Shown: positions 24,085 to 30,961 of the stretch, piece by piece | Numbering within the stretch: position 1 is the stretch's first letter | How the letters are laid out: every line of letters begins with the position of its first letter | Assembly: GCA_903824515.1 (NCBI GenBank) | Contig: CAIJXA010000079.1 | Span: 1 to 36,266 of the forward strand | DNA: 36,266 bases | Origin: an uncultured bacterium | GTDB taxonomy: Bacteria; Patescibacteriota; Minisyncoccia; Moranbacterales; GWC2-37-73 | Reading direction: 5' to 3' | Program-made: the position numbers and the translations under genes | The notes under the pieces: model-generated | The model's input: only the letters and a program-made list of their open reading frames with translations | What the model was told of the DNA's origin: nothing | Database searches by the model: none

Positions 24085-24092
24085 AAAAAATT

Positions 24093-24201
24093 AATTTCTA
24101 ATTTCTAATTTCTAATTTCTAATCAAATTCCAATATTCCAATGTTCAAAACATGCAGGAATTCAAAATTTATTCAAAATTCAAAATTCAAAATTCAAAAT
24201 T
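24093..24201. repeat. Paired heptad array (AATTTCT)4 / (CAAAATT)4, rpsG/fusA spacer
   Basis: Four exact AATTTCT units at 24093-24120 and four exact CAAAATT units at 24174-24201. Same architecture and copy number as 15033-15138 and 24751-24864. Confidence 0.87.
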
Positions 24202-24273
24202 TTAATATTATTTTTTTTGATTATAAAACAAAGATAGAAACCCCAAACTAGCAGGAGTTTCTATCGCAAGAAT

Positions 24274-24741
24274 CTATGCAAAGTGAGCAAAGGCTTTGTT
24301 TGCTTCAGCCATTCGATGAGTGTCGTCTCTTTTCTTCATTGCGCTTCCAACCTTGTTTGAGGCATCAATGAATTCATCTGCCATTTTTTCAGCCATTTTC
24401 TTGCCCTTCTTTGCTCTGCAAGCTGCCAGGATCCAACGCACTGCCAAAGTCTGACGGCGTTCTCCAGAAACTTGAATCGGAACTTGATAGTTTGCGCCGC
24501 CAACTCTTTTTGATTTCAATTCCAAAAGAGGAGAAACATTTTTGATTGCTTGTTCAAAAACATTCAGACCGCCTTTTTTGGTGCGTTCATGAATAATATC
24601 AAATGATTCATAGATAACTTTTTCGGCAATACTTCGTTTGCCGTCTTGCAAAATTTTTCCAATAAAACGACCCACCAAAACATTTCCATATCTCGAGTCA
24701 GCCTTCCATTGTTTCTTATATACTCTTTTTCTTCGTGCCAT
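24274..24741 (-). CDS. rpsG: Small subunit ribosomal protein S7
   Basis: 155-aa 16S-binding protein that organises the 30S head. MARRKRVYKKQWKADSRYGN, SVGGANYQVPIQV-type sequence (KRVGGANYQVPIQVSGERRQ) and the C-terminal KKRDDTHRMAEANKAFAHF are diagnostic. It has one of the few plausible Shine-Dalgarno sequences here, AAGGA shortly before the ATG. Located between rpsL and fusA. Confidence 0.97.
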   Translation of the reverse strand: MARRKRVYKKQWKADSRYGNVLVGRFIGKILQDGKRSIAEKVIYESFDIIHERTKKGGLNVFEQAIKNVSPLLELKSKRVGGANYQVPIQVSGERRQTLAVRWILAACRAKKGKKMAEKMADEFIDASNKVGSAMKKRDDTHRMAEANKAFAHFA

Positions 24742-24750
24742 ATTTTCCTT

Positions 24751-24864
24751 AATTTCTAATTTCTAATTTCTAATTTCTAAATAATTTCTAATGCTTTAAT
24801 TTCAAAATTGAAAATTTAAACATTTTAAAATTGATTGAAAATTGAAAATTGAAAATTGAAAATT
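24751..24864. repeat. Paired heptad array (AATTTCT)4 / (GAAAATT)4, rpsL/rpsG spacer
   Basis: Four AATTTCT units at 24751-24778 and four GAAAATT units at 24837-24864. Nearly a duplicate of the rplV/rpsC spacer element 9.7 kb away. Confidence 0.88.
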
Positions 24865-24929
24865 TTAAGCCCTAATCTTTAATTATAATCTTATTTAATT
24901 CAAATAATTCTCTTAAATCTGCGACAGAA

Positions 24930-25352
24930 CTACTCGGTCTTAGCTTTTGGTCTCTTAGCTCCGTATTTGCTGCGGCCTTGGTTTCGTTTGTCAACGCCGG
25001 CGCTGTCCAAAACTCCACGCACAATGTGATAGCGCACACCTGGAAGATCTTTCACTCTTCCTCCGCGAATCATCACGATTGAATGCTCTTGCAAGTTATG
25101 TCCAACTCCCGGGATATAGGCAGTGACTTCCATACCATTGGTCAAACGAACACGAGCGATTTTTCGCAGCGCTGAGTTCGGTTTCTTTGGCGTGGTAGTG
25201 CTGACTTTGATGCAAACTCCACGCTTAAACGGACTGGCCGTTTGTTTCGGTCGATTTTGCAAGGTGTTGAAAATTGTCATCATTGCAGGTGACTTTGATT
25301 TTTTGGTTGACGATGTGCGTCCTCTCTTCACTAGCTGATTTATTGTTGGCAT
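24930..25352 (-). CDS. rpsL: Small subunit ribosomal protein S12
   Basis: 140-aa decoding-centre protein. [15 protein letters not shown] opens it; [20 protein letters not shown] contains the conserved Lys involved in decoding accuracy; [20 protein letters not shown] and [16 protein letters not shown] follow; the C-terminus is [11 protein letters not shown]. First gene of the str operon, preceded by a ~200-nt structured leader. Confidence 0.98.
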   Translation of the reverse strand: MPTINQLVKRGRTSSTKKSKSPAMMTIFNTLQNRPKQTASPFKRGVCIKVSTTTPKKPNSALRKIARVRLTNGMEVTAYIPGVGHNLQEHSIVMIRGGRVKDLPGVRYHIVRGVLDSAGVDKRNQGRSKYGAKRPKAKTE

Positions 25353-25367
25353 ATTACGCTTCGCTTT

Positions 25368-25395
25368 AATTTCTAATTTCTAATTTCTAATTTCT
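25368..25395. repeat. (AATTTCT)4 array upstream of rpsL
   Basis: Four exact AATTTCT heptads end about 15 nt from the rpsL start. A partial complementary arm (AATTTTCAATG, CAAAATTGAAAAA) lies at 25399-25440. It shares word and copy number with the three arrays of the str and S10 spacers. Confidence 0.75.
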
Positions 25396-25469
25396 AATCA
25401 ATTTTCAATGATTAAATTTCAAAAACCAAAATTGAAAAATATAAGTTCATTTTTAAATTAAGCATAGCC

Positions 25470-25543
25470 TGCTGGAAATCCGTCCAGAACGAAACGGACC
25501 TCAATTGACTACTTTCTAAAACAAAACAGCCAAAAAATTGGCT
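25470..25543 (-). promoter_or_regulatory. Structured leader of the str operon
   Basis: Downstream of the promoter the minus-strand transcript has AGCCAA-TTTT-TTGGCT followed by GTTTTGTTTT (25528-25543), terminator-like, then GTCC/GGAC and TCCGT/ACGGA pairings near 25480-25503. This could be a ribosomal-protein feedback or attenuation leader. The rest of the 331-nt gap 25353-25683 shows no gene. Confidence 0.45.
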
Positions 25544-25560
25544 ACTTGACTAACAAAAGT

Positions 25561-25589
25561 AGTTTACCTAACTTTTGCAAATATGTCAA
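25561..25589 (-). promoter_or_regulatory. Promoter for rpsL-rpsG-fusA
   Basis: Minus-strand TTGACA and TAAACT separated by 17 bases. Start of transcription would fall near 25554, about 200 nt before rpsL. Confidence 0.6.
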
Positions 25590-25683
25590 ACGAAGTGCTT
25601 GTTAATTAATACTTAATTTGTAATCACACTATGATTGCAAGTTACTATTATATTTGAAAAGAGATAATAAGCGAAAAAATGAT

Positions 25684-26388
25684 TTAAATAGTAATCCCAA
25701 AAAACAAACTTAACATAGTGTTCAGGAAGACTCCAAGTGGAGTTGAAAAAATGAAAACAAAAAGCAAAAGTAACATAAAGCCATATTGCTCAAGCATAAT
25801 CATGGTTTCCATTTTGACTGGAAAGAATGTGAACAAAATTTTTGAGCCGTCCAAAGGTGGAAAAGGAATTAAATTGAAAAAAGCCAATAGCACATTCCAG
25901 AAAATTACAATCACCATTAGGGTAAAAATGATAGCACCGATTGAACCAGCCACAAAAGTTGAGAGCTGAGTCCAATTGCCACTTGCAACACTAATAATAA
26001 TATCGCCCTTGATTGCCGCTGGCAAAGTTATCATTTTTCCAGCAATTGCAGCCACAAGTGCCAAAGCGATATTTGAACCAGGTCCACCAAGTGCGACCAA
26101 CATTGGACCCCATTTCTGATCTTTCAAATTAAAGGGATTATACGGCACCGGCTTGGCCCAGCCAAAGGCATAACGAAAACCGGAAGTTGCCAGCATAATC
26201 AAGGGTACCATAATCGAACCGACCGGATCAATATGATTGAGCGGATTAAAATTGAGTCTATCAGCGTATTTTGCAGTCGAATCGCCAAGCCAAAGAGCTA
26301 CGTACCCATGCATGACTTCGTGGATAATGATTGAATAAATCAAAATAACAATATAGAAAGCAATCAAAACGATTGAATTTAGGTCCAT
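25684..26388 (-). CDS. Site-2 protease family zinc metalloprotease (M50)
   Basis: 234-aa intramembrane protease of the short M50 group that lacks a PDZ domain. The zinc motif HEVMH is at residues 23-27 inside the first hydrophobic segment, and the third ligand Asp is in NLIPFPPLDG near 172-181. Four to five membrane segments are visible. GWAKPVPYNPFNL and the GGPGSNIALA segment are characteristic of this branch. The ATG at 26388 is preferred because the upstream residues in the ORF track depend on a GTG and are not family sequence. Substrate unknown. Confidence 0.92.
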   Translation of the reverse strand: MDLNSIVLIAFYIVILIYSIIIHEVMHGYVALWLGDSTAKYADRLNFNPLNHIDPVGSIMVPLIMLATSGFRYAFGWAKPVPYNPFNLKDQKWGPMLVALGGPGSNIALALVAAIAGKMITLPAAIKGDIIISVASGNWTQLSTFVAGSIGAIIFTLMVIVIFWNVLLAFFNLIPFPPLDGSKILFTFFPVKMETMIMLEQYGFMLLLLFVFIFSTPLGVFLNTMLSLFFGITI

Positions 26389-26456
26389 AAGGTATATCTT
26401 ATATGTTTTCCATGGAATATTTCCCACAGAACCCACAAATCTACAAATTAGCTACC

Positions 26457-26478
26457 TTGCCTACCGGCAGGCAGGCAA
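26457..26478. repeat. GC-rich palindrome TTGCCT...AGGCAA
   Basis: TTGCCTACCGGCAGGCAGG followed by CAA, an imperfect inverted repeat much richer in G+C than its surroundings. It lies in the 335-nt gap 26389-26723 between the divergent M50 protease gene and rpmB. Confidence 0.6.
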
Positions 26479-26510
26479 ATCTACAAATAAAATGCAGCCT
26501 GCTTAATGAA

Positions 26511-26558
26511 TTAACAATTTAACAATATAGCAATATAACAATATAGCAATTTAACAAT
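26511..26558. repeat. Octamer array (NTARCAAT)6
   Basis: Six tandem octamers: TTAACAAT twice, ATAGCAAT, ATAACAAT, ATAGCAAT, TTAACAAT. Same word family as 145-176. A CCCCT/AGGGG hairpin follows at 26561-26573. Confidence 0.7.
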
Positions 26559-26573
26559 TCCCCCTTTCAGGGG

Positions 26574-26602
26574 TTGTCAAAACTCAATAGCTATGATACA
26601 GT
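26574..26602 (+). promoter_or_regulatory. Candidate promoter for rpmB
   Basis: Plus-strand TTGTCA and TACAGT separated by 17 bases, about 115 nt upstream of the L28 start. The hexamers are moderate matches. Confidence 0.45.
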
Positions 26603-26628
26603 AAACCTTGTAATAAATCAACATCATC

Positions 26629-26719
26629 ATAGAACACGTAGCATAAAACACGAAGCATATTTTTCTTAGAACATAAGGAGATTGATTTCTTGTTTCATGT
26701 TTCATGTTCCATGCTTCAT
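26629..26719. repeat. Paired heptad array upstream of rpmB
   Basis: Left units ATAGAAC, ACGTAGC, ATAAAAC, ACGAAGC (26629-26656); right units GTTTCAT, GTTTCAT, GTTCCAT, GCTTCAT (26692-26719). The right arm ends four bases before the rpmB ATG, so the array sits next to the start codon on the plus strand too. Confidence 0.8.
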
Positions 26720-26723
26720 AACT

Positions 26724-26891
26724 ATGAGTAAAGTATGCAGCGTTTGCGGTCGCGGAACAACAGCTGGAAATTCCCGAAGCCATTCAAACATCGCCTCTAA
26801 AAGAAAGTTTTCAATCAATATTCAATCAAAGAAGATTGATGGAAAGAAAGCCAAGATTTGCACCAAGTGTATGAAGACTGAGAGCAAATAA
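26724..26891 (+). CDS. rpmB: Large subunit ribosomal protein L28
   Basis: 55-aa short L28. MSKVCSVCGRGTTAGNSRSHS is diagnostic, and CSVC near the N-terminus with CTKC near the C-terminus form a zinc-binding four-Cys set (C+ type). The ATG at 26724 matches the family start; the longer ORF-track start adds spacer-encoded residues. It is a monocistronic plus-strand gene among minus-strand genes, with its own promoter candidate and a terminator downstream. Confidence 0.96.
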   Translation: MSKVCSVCGRGTTAGNSRSHSNIASKRKFSINIQSKKIDGKKAKICTKCMKTESK

Positions 26892-26948
26892 GGATTCCGC
26901 AACTTGCTATCCTTGCGAGATAAAAAGCTTTTTTCCAAGCAATAGTTT

Positions 26949-26985
26949 CAAAAAAATCCTCACCGTAATGGTTGAGGACTTTTTT
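26949..26985. terminator. Bidirectional terminator between rpmB and the ABC transporter
   Basis: TCCTCACC-GTAAT-GGTTGAGGA with one bulged base, flanked by an A-run and a T-run. It lies between convergent genes and can serve both. Confidence 0.82.
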
Positions 26986-27005
26986 AATGCGTAAAAAAAT
27001 ATTCA

Positions 27006-28763
27006 CTAGAACTTCTGCTTCTCCCAGAGTTCATAGAGCCTGCCCTTGGCGCCGTAGAGTTGCTCAAAACTGCCGGACTCGATCAGCTGGCCATTTTCAA
27101 TCACAAGAATTTTGTCCATTTCGCGAATAGTGGTCAGCCGATGAGCAATGACAACAGCAGTGACTTTTCTGAGAAATTTGTGCAGCGAATCTTTGATTTT
27201 TTCTTCCGATTCCAAATCCAGGTGTGAAGTGGCTTCATCCAAAAACAAAATCTCTGGTCGCTTATAGACCGCTCTGGCGATGCCAAGCCGCTGACGCTCG
27301 CCGCCAGAAAGCTTCACTCCCTTTTCTCCAATAAAAGTTTCCAGTCCGCCGGAAAGCTTTTTCAAGAAATCTGTCACATGCGCAATATCAAGAGCATTTT
27401 TCAAATCCTGTTGGTTTTGTTTTTTTGGACTGACAATTGTTATGTTTTCTCGCAAGGTGAAATTGAAAACCTCAGTATCCTGCAAAACCACCCCAACTTG
27501 CTTGAAATATGAACGCTTCTTTATTTTTCGCAGTGGCACGCCGTCAAACAGAATATCCCCACTGTAGCTCTCATTCTCTTTCATCAATAGCTTCATCAAG
27601 GTTGACTTGCCCGCCCCAGAAAGCCCAACAATGCCAACTCGCTCACCGCGCTTGATCTCAAAGGAAATGTTTTTCAAAATCTCATTTTTCCCATAAGAAA
27701 ATGACAAATTTTTAACAGCGATTGTTTTCCAGTCGCTCGGCAGATTAACTTTATTTTTTTCACTATCAATTAGAATTGGTTCATCCAGTGTTCTCTGCAT
27801 GCGAGCTATGCCATATTTGCAAACAATCAAATCCTGTGCGGCTTCGGACAATTCCTCAACTGATGCAGCAAGATTATTGAAATAGCCATTAAAAAGAACC
27901 AGCAGTCCAACTGCATAATGACCATTCGCAATTCCATAGGCGACCATTATCAAGATGCCAAATCGAAATAAAACAGTCCAGCCACCAAGAATCAATGCCC
28001 GCGTTTGAAAACTAAAAACTCGCTGCTGGATTATCGCAAAAAGTCCAGCAACCTGAATGTTGATCATCTTGAGAATATTTTCCGTCATTGCCAAAACCTT
28101 TACAGTTCTGATGCTATGGATGATTTGAAACATCAAGCCTGAAACATCCTCTTCCATGGCGTCAACCCTTTGAGAGACAGCCTTTGCTCTTCCGAGCATA
28201 AAAAAAGAAATGGCAAAATATGTTATCAAGAAAACGACCATAACAACGCCAATAAGCTTGTCAACAGTGCTCAGGATAAAAATCATACCAATAAAGTCAA
28301 CTGCGATTTGAATAAAGCTATTGATCCACATTTGCAGAATTCGCTTCAAACCATCCCCGCCTTTTTGAATCCTTTTCATTTTATTGCCAGCATTTTCTTT
28401 TTCATGCCAAGCAATGTCAAGCAAAGAAAGATGCCTGACCATCTCGAGCTGACTGTCGAGCGAAACTTTTTCCACGATTTGATAGCCAATATATTTTGCA
28501 GAAAATCTCAAAGAATGATTCACGAGATATGCCACAAACATGAAAAGAGTAACCATCCAAAAATATCGCAGTGATTGTCCAGTATTATACTGACTAAAGA
28601 AAGTCACAATCAAAGCGAAGCCATATGCTATATACAAATGTGAAATATCACTAATCAGCCTGAGCAATGAGGCCACGAAGAAACGCCACCTGTATGGCCT
28701 TAAAAATTTTCCAAGATCTCTGATGAGTGACCAGTTTGAATAAGCAATTAAATCTTTTTTCAT
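27006..28763 (-). CDS. ABC exporter, fused membrane and ATPase domains
   Basis: 585-aa half-transporter of the MsbA/LmrA-like type (subfamily B exporter). About six hydrophobic segments occupy residues 20-310. The ATPase has Walker A GLSGAGKST near 381-389, signature LSGGERQRLGIARAV near 485, Walker B ILFLDEATSHLD near 505-516 and the H-loop VIAHRLTT near 538. It would work as a homodimer at the membrane; the substrate is unknown (lipid, peptide or drug). I use ATG 28763 (MKKDLIAYSN): the longer ORF start overlaps the upstream gene in another frame and adds a run of basic residues not seen in the family. Confidence 0.93.
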   Translation of the reverse strand: MKKDLIAYSNWSLIRDLGKFLRPYRWRFFVASLLRLISDISHLYIAYGFALIVTFFSQYNTGQSLRYFWMVTLFMFVAYLVNHSLRFSAKYIGYQIVEKVSLDSQLEMVRHLSLLDIAWHEKENAGNKMKRIQKGGDGLKRILQMWINSFIQIAVDFIGMIFILSTVDKLIGVVMVVFLITYFAISFFMLGRAKAVSQRVDAMEEDVSGLMFQIIHSIRTVKVLAMTENILKMINIQVAGLFAIIQQRVFSFQTRALILGGWTVLFRFGILIMVAYGIANGHYAVGLLVLFNGYFNNLAASVEELSEAAQDLIVCKYGIARMQRTLDEPILIDSEKNKVNLPSDWKTIAVKNLSFSYGKNEILKNISFEIKRGERVGIVGLSGAGKSTLMKLLMKENESYSGDILFDGVPLRKIKKRSYFKQVGVVLQDTEVFNFTLRENITIVSPKKQNQQDLKNALDIAHVTDFLKKLSGGLETFIGEKGVKLSGGERQRLGIARAVYKRPEILFLDEATSHLDLESEEKIKDSLHKFLRKVTAVVIAHRLTTIREMDKILVIENGQLIESGSFEQLYGAKGRLYELWEKQKF

Positions 28764-28785
28764 TTTACGCTTGCATAAACACGGA

Positions 28786-29115
28786 TTATTTCTTTCTTTT
28801 TGAGATATTTGTTTCTTTCTTCTTGACCTCGATTTCTTTCTCCTTTTTTTCAACCTTGAAAAGTCTGGTCAAATAAAGTGAAATCACGACCACCAGGATG
28901 GTCATCACGACGGCATAGAGAAACTTGGCTTGCAAGCCATTTCGTGGATCAGAAAAGAATCTTTCAATGAAAGCTTTGATTGCTTCGTTCCAAGCTAGGC
29001 CGGCGACTAGTCCGAAACTCGTGAGAATATAGCCCAAGGTTTTTTCACGAATTTCCCTTTCGAGTTCAATTCCCTTGTCTTTAATTGTTACCATTTTTTC
29101 TTTGATTTGTTGCAT
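28786..29115 (-). CDS. DUF5654-like small membrane protein
   Basis: 109-aa protein with two hydrophobic segments (about 28-50 and 65-85), a charged N-terminal helix, and a Lys/Glu-rich C-terminal tail. EKTLGYILTSFGLVAGLAWNEAIKA resembles the DUF5654 family as I recall it; the assignment is by memory, not search. It ends 22 nt before the ABC exporter start and is probably co-transcribed. Function unknown. Confidence 0.7.
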   Translation of the reverse strand: MQQIKEKMVTIKDKGIELEREIREKTLGYILTSFGLVAGLAWNEAIKAFIERFFSDPRNGLQAKFLYAVVMTILVVVISLYLTRLFKVEKKEKEIEVKKKETNISKRKK

Positions 29116-29266
29116 TTACCCCGTCAAATAAGATTTGAGTTTTCCTGAGAAAAAACAACGCCTATTATATTTTAATTTATTATTATAATTTCATCCTTAA
29201 ACCAATCACTCAAATCTTAATTTTAAAAAATAGTAATTTTTTAAAATTATTTCACTGGGTGAATTT

Positions 29267-29950
29267 TTAAAATAGTTTATTGGCTGGTTTGTCAAAAGTC
29301 ATTTTGCGATATACTGCCCGAGTCGTCTCAACATCTCTTTTGCAATATTCCAAAATATCATTCACTTTTCCATCGGCAAAAAATTGCGCCACCTGTGAGC
29401 CATCGATTCCTTCATCTTTTGGAGATGGAATGTCCAAAGCTAATGCCAACTTCTCAAGACCAATTGAGCTGTTGCTCCATTTCGCCCATTCGCGCATCGT
29501 GTCATAGATTGGGTAATTTCGATAACGAGCAAAATTCAGCTCATAGGCTGGTTTCACATTTAAAACAATAGAGCGTTGATAGATAAATCGCAAATCAAAA
29601 TCCATCACGTTATGGCCAACAAATTGCACGCCATAGTCCGGACCGCCATAGCCGCCGCGTGATGGCGAGCTGATTGAATCCACAATTTCCCAAAAACGCT
29701 TCAGGGTCTGGCGTTCATTGTTTTCATGATAGAGATTCTCTGGTGCGCCATCATCAATCGCAAAACCAATACACAAAATGCGACCAAAAGCCCCGTCAAA
29801 ATTGGTCGCTCCCACAAAAGCTTCAAAAGTTTCGCCTTCATTTTTTTCACTTCCCTGCTTGGCGACTTTTTTTTCATATAGTTTTTTCAAAATTTCCAAC
29901 TTGTCCTCCCCCGCCGGCAAAGTTTCGATGTCTAAAAATATTTTTCGCAT
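29267..29950 (-). CDS. DEDDy 3'-5' exonuclease-like protein with in-frame repeat insert
   Basis: 227-aa RNase H-fold exonuclease of the PolB-exonuclease-like (predicted 3'-5' exonuclease) group. ExoI is DIET at 7-10, ExoII is GHNVMDFDLRF near 112-122, and ExoIII is EYCKRDV near 201-207 with the Y-x3-D pattern. Residues about 94-107 read SSPSRGGYGGPDYG, a Gly/Pro/Ser-rich patch encoded by a GC-rich imperfect palindrome just before ExoII, which looks like a repeat inserted in frame. It could process DNA or RNA ends in repair. No partner gene is adjacent. Confidence 0.82.
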   Translation of the reverse strand: MRKIFLDIETLPAGEDKLEILKKLYEKKVAKQGSEKNEGETFEAFVGATNFDGAFGRILCIGFAIDDGAPENLYHENNERQTLKRFWEIVDSISSPSRGGYGGPDYGVQFVGHNVMDFDLRFIYQRSIVLNVKPAYELNFARYRNYPIYDTMREWAKWSNSSIGLEKLALALDIPSPKDEGIDGSQVAQFFADGKVNDILEYCKRDVETTRAVYRKMTFDKPANKLF

Positions 29951-29999
29951 AATGTTTATTTTTTCAATTTTTATCTTTTAATTATACCATATAAAACAG

Positions 30000-30036
30000 A
30001 AAAACCCACCAACAGATGAGCTTTCTGCGATGGGCT
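30000..30036 (-). terminator. Intrinsic terminator downstream of the small ORF
   Basis: Minus-strand CCCATC...GGTGGG stem with inner CAGA/TCTG pairing, followed by TTTTT. It lies 26 nt after the stop of the 73-aa ORF. Confidence 0.65.
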
Positions 30037-30061
30037 TGTTTATGGTTTGTATTTTTCAACC

Positions 30062-30283
30062 TTAATCCTTCTCTGAAGAATAAAAATCTTCAGGAAGCCT
30101 TGCTGGACATTTTTCAGGCGTGTCCGTTGGCTGATTCACAGACACAATCTTCCCTGCGGGTGTTTCTTCAACTCCTGGAGAATTATAAGGATTCCTCCTT
30201 CTATTAACATGGACTATCCTCACAACTGCTACTCTTGGTGTCCCCGCTGATTCCTGCTTAGATCCCGCATCTTCTTTCTGCAT
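30062..30283 (-). CDS. Hypothetical 73-aa protein
   Basis: Not recognised. The sequence is polar and Pro/Glu/Val-rich with no hydrophobic segment or Cys motif. Support for it being a gene: it fills most of the 417-nt gap between the YgjP-like gene and the exonuclease, starts with ATG, and is followed at a suitable distance by an intrinsic terminator on the same strand. Against: no ribosome site and no known relative. Alternatively the terminator could serve the YgjP-like gene and the ORF be chance. Confidence 0.4.
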   Translation of the reverse strand: MQKEDAGSKQESAGTPRVAVVRIVHVNRRRNPYNSPGVEETPAGKIVSVNQPTDTPEKCPARLPEDFYSSEKD

Positions 30284-30367
30284 GGCTTCAATTTTTAAAG
30301 AGTTTTTGAGACTATTGTATTTTCAGAAAAATCAAAAAAATATTTCCTACAACCTACCACCTAATTC

Positions 30368-30961
30368 CTACAAAACTCTGAGCTGCTCAACAATCTTCGC
30401 ATATTCAGGGATTGTTTGCGCCACGAGGTTCCAGAAGCGCTTGGAATGGTTAAATTCCTTGAGGTGGCAAAGTTCATGGACGATGATATAGTCAGCGTGG
30501 CGTTGCGGCAACAGCAGGATTTTGTAGTTGAAATTAAGGTTACCTTTGGATGAGCAGCTTCCCCAGCGGGTTTTTTGGTTGCGAATGGCAACTCCCTTAT
30601 AATTGAAACCATAGACTGCATTAAATTTCTCCAGCCGCTTGGCCACCATTTCGCGGGCGTGTTCTTTGAGTTTGAGATATTCCACGTGATCGTGACGGGC
30701 AAAAAGGCTGCTCTTGCCAATTTTTTTCATCGCCTTCATTTTTTCCAAAACCCACTCGGCATTTTTCTTGATAAACTCATCTGCACTCAAAAAGCCCATG
30801 CGCCAAGGCAGGGTAACAACACAGTTTCCGTCGCAATAAATAGCCAGCTTAAGCCTTTTTGCGGTTCGGTGTTTTCTGACGGTATATTCAATTTTCTCGC
30901 TACCCAGCGTTACTTTCTTAATAATACCCATTTCTTCAATTTTATGGCTTAATATATTCAC
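30368..30961 (-). CDS. YgjP-like (DUF45/WLM-type) metallopeptidase
   Basis: 197-aa putative zinc metalloprotease. The zinc motif is VHELCHLKEFNHSKRFW near 161-177 (HExxH plus a third His at 172). Upstream RNQKTRWGSCSSKGNLNFNY near 127-146 is the signature of the YgjP/DUF45 family. The ORF starts with GTG at 30961, overlapping the stop of the previous gene by one base (TAGTG), which suggests translational coupling; ATG at 30931 is an alternative. Some relatives sit beside type I restriction genes; none is present here. Confidence 0.85.
   Translation of the reverse strand: MNILSHKIEEMGIIKKVTLGSEKIEYTVRKHRTAKRLKLAIYCDGNCVVTLPWRMGFLSADEFIKKNAEWVLEKMKAMKKIGKSSLFARHDHVEYLKLKEHAREMVAKRLEKFNAVYGFNYKGVAIRNQKTRWGSCSSKGNLNFNYKILLLPQRHADYIIVHELCHLKEFNHSKRFWNLVAQTIPEYAKIVEQLRVL

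Noticed and set aside
26575-26580. Minus-strand TTGACA as a promoter for the M50 protease
   Set aside because: No acceptable -10 box lies 16-18 bases downstream, and it overlaps the better plus-strand promoter candidate of rpmB.
26577-26783. Minus-strand 68-aa ORF over the rpmB start
   Set aside because: It is antisense to the heptad array and to clear L28 coding sequence.
28764-28853. Longer N-terminus of the ABC exporter
   Set aside because: It overlaps the DUF5654-like gene in another frame and adds only a run of basic residues.
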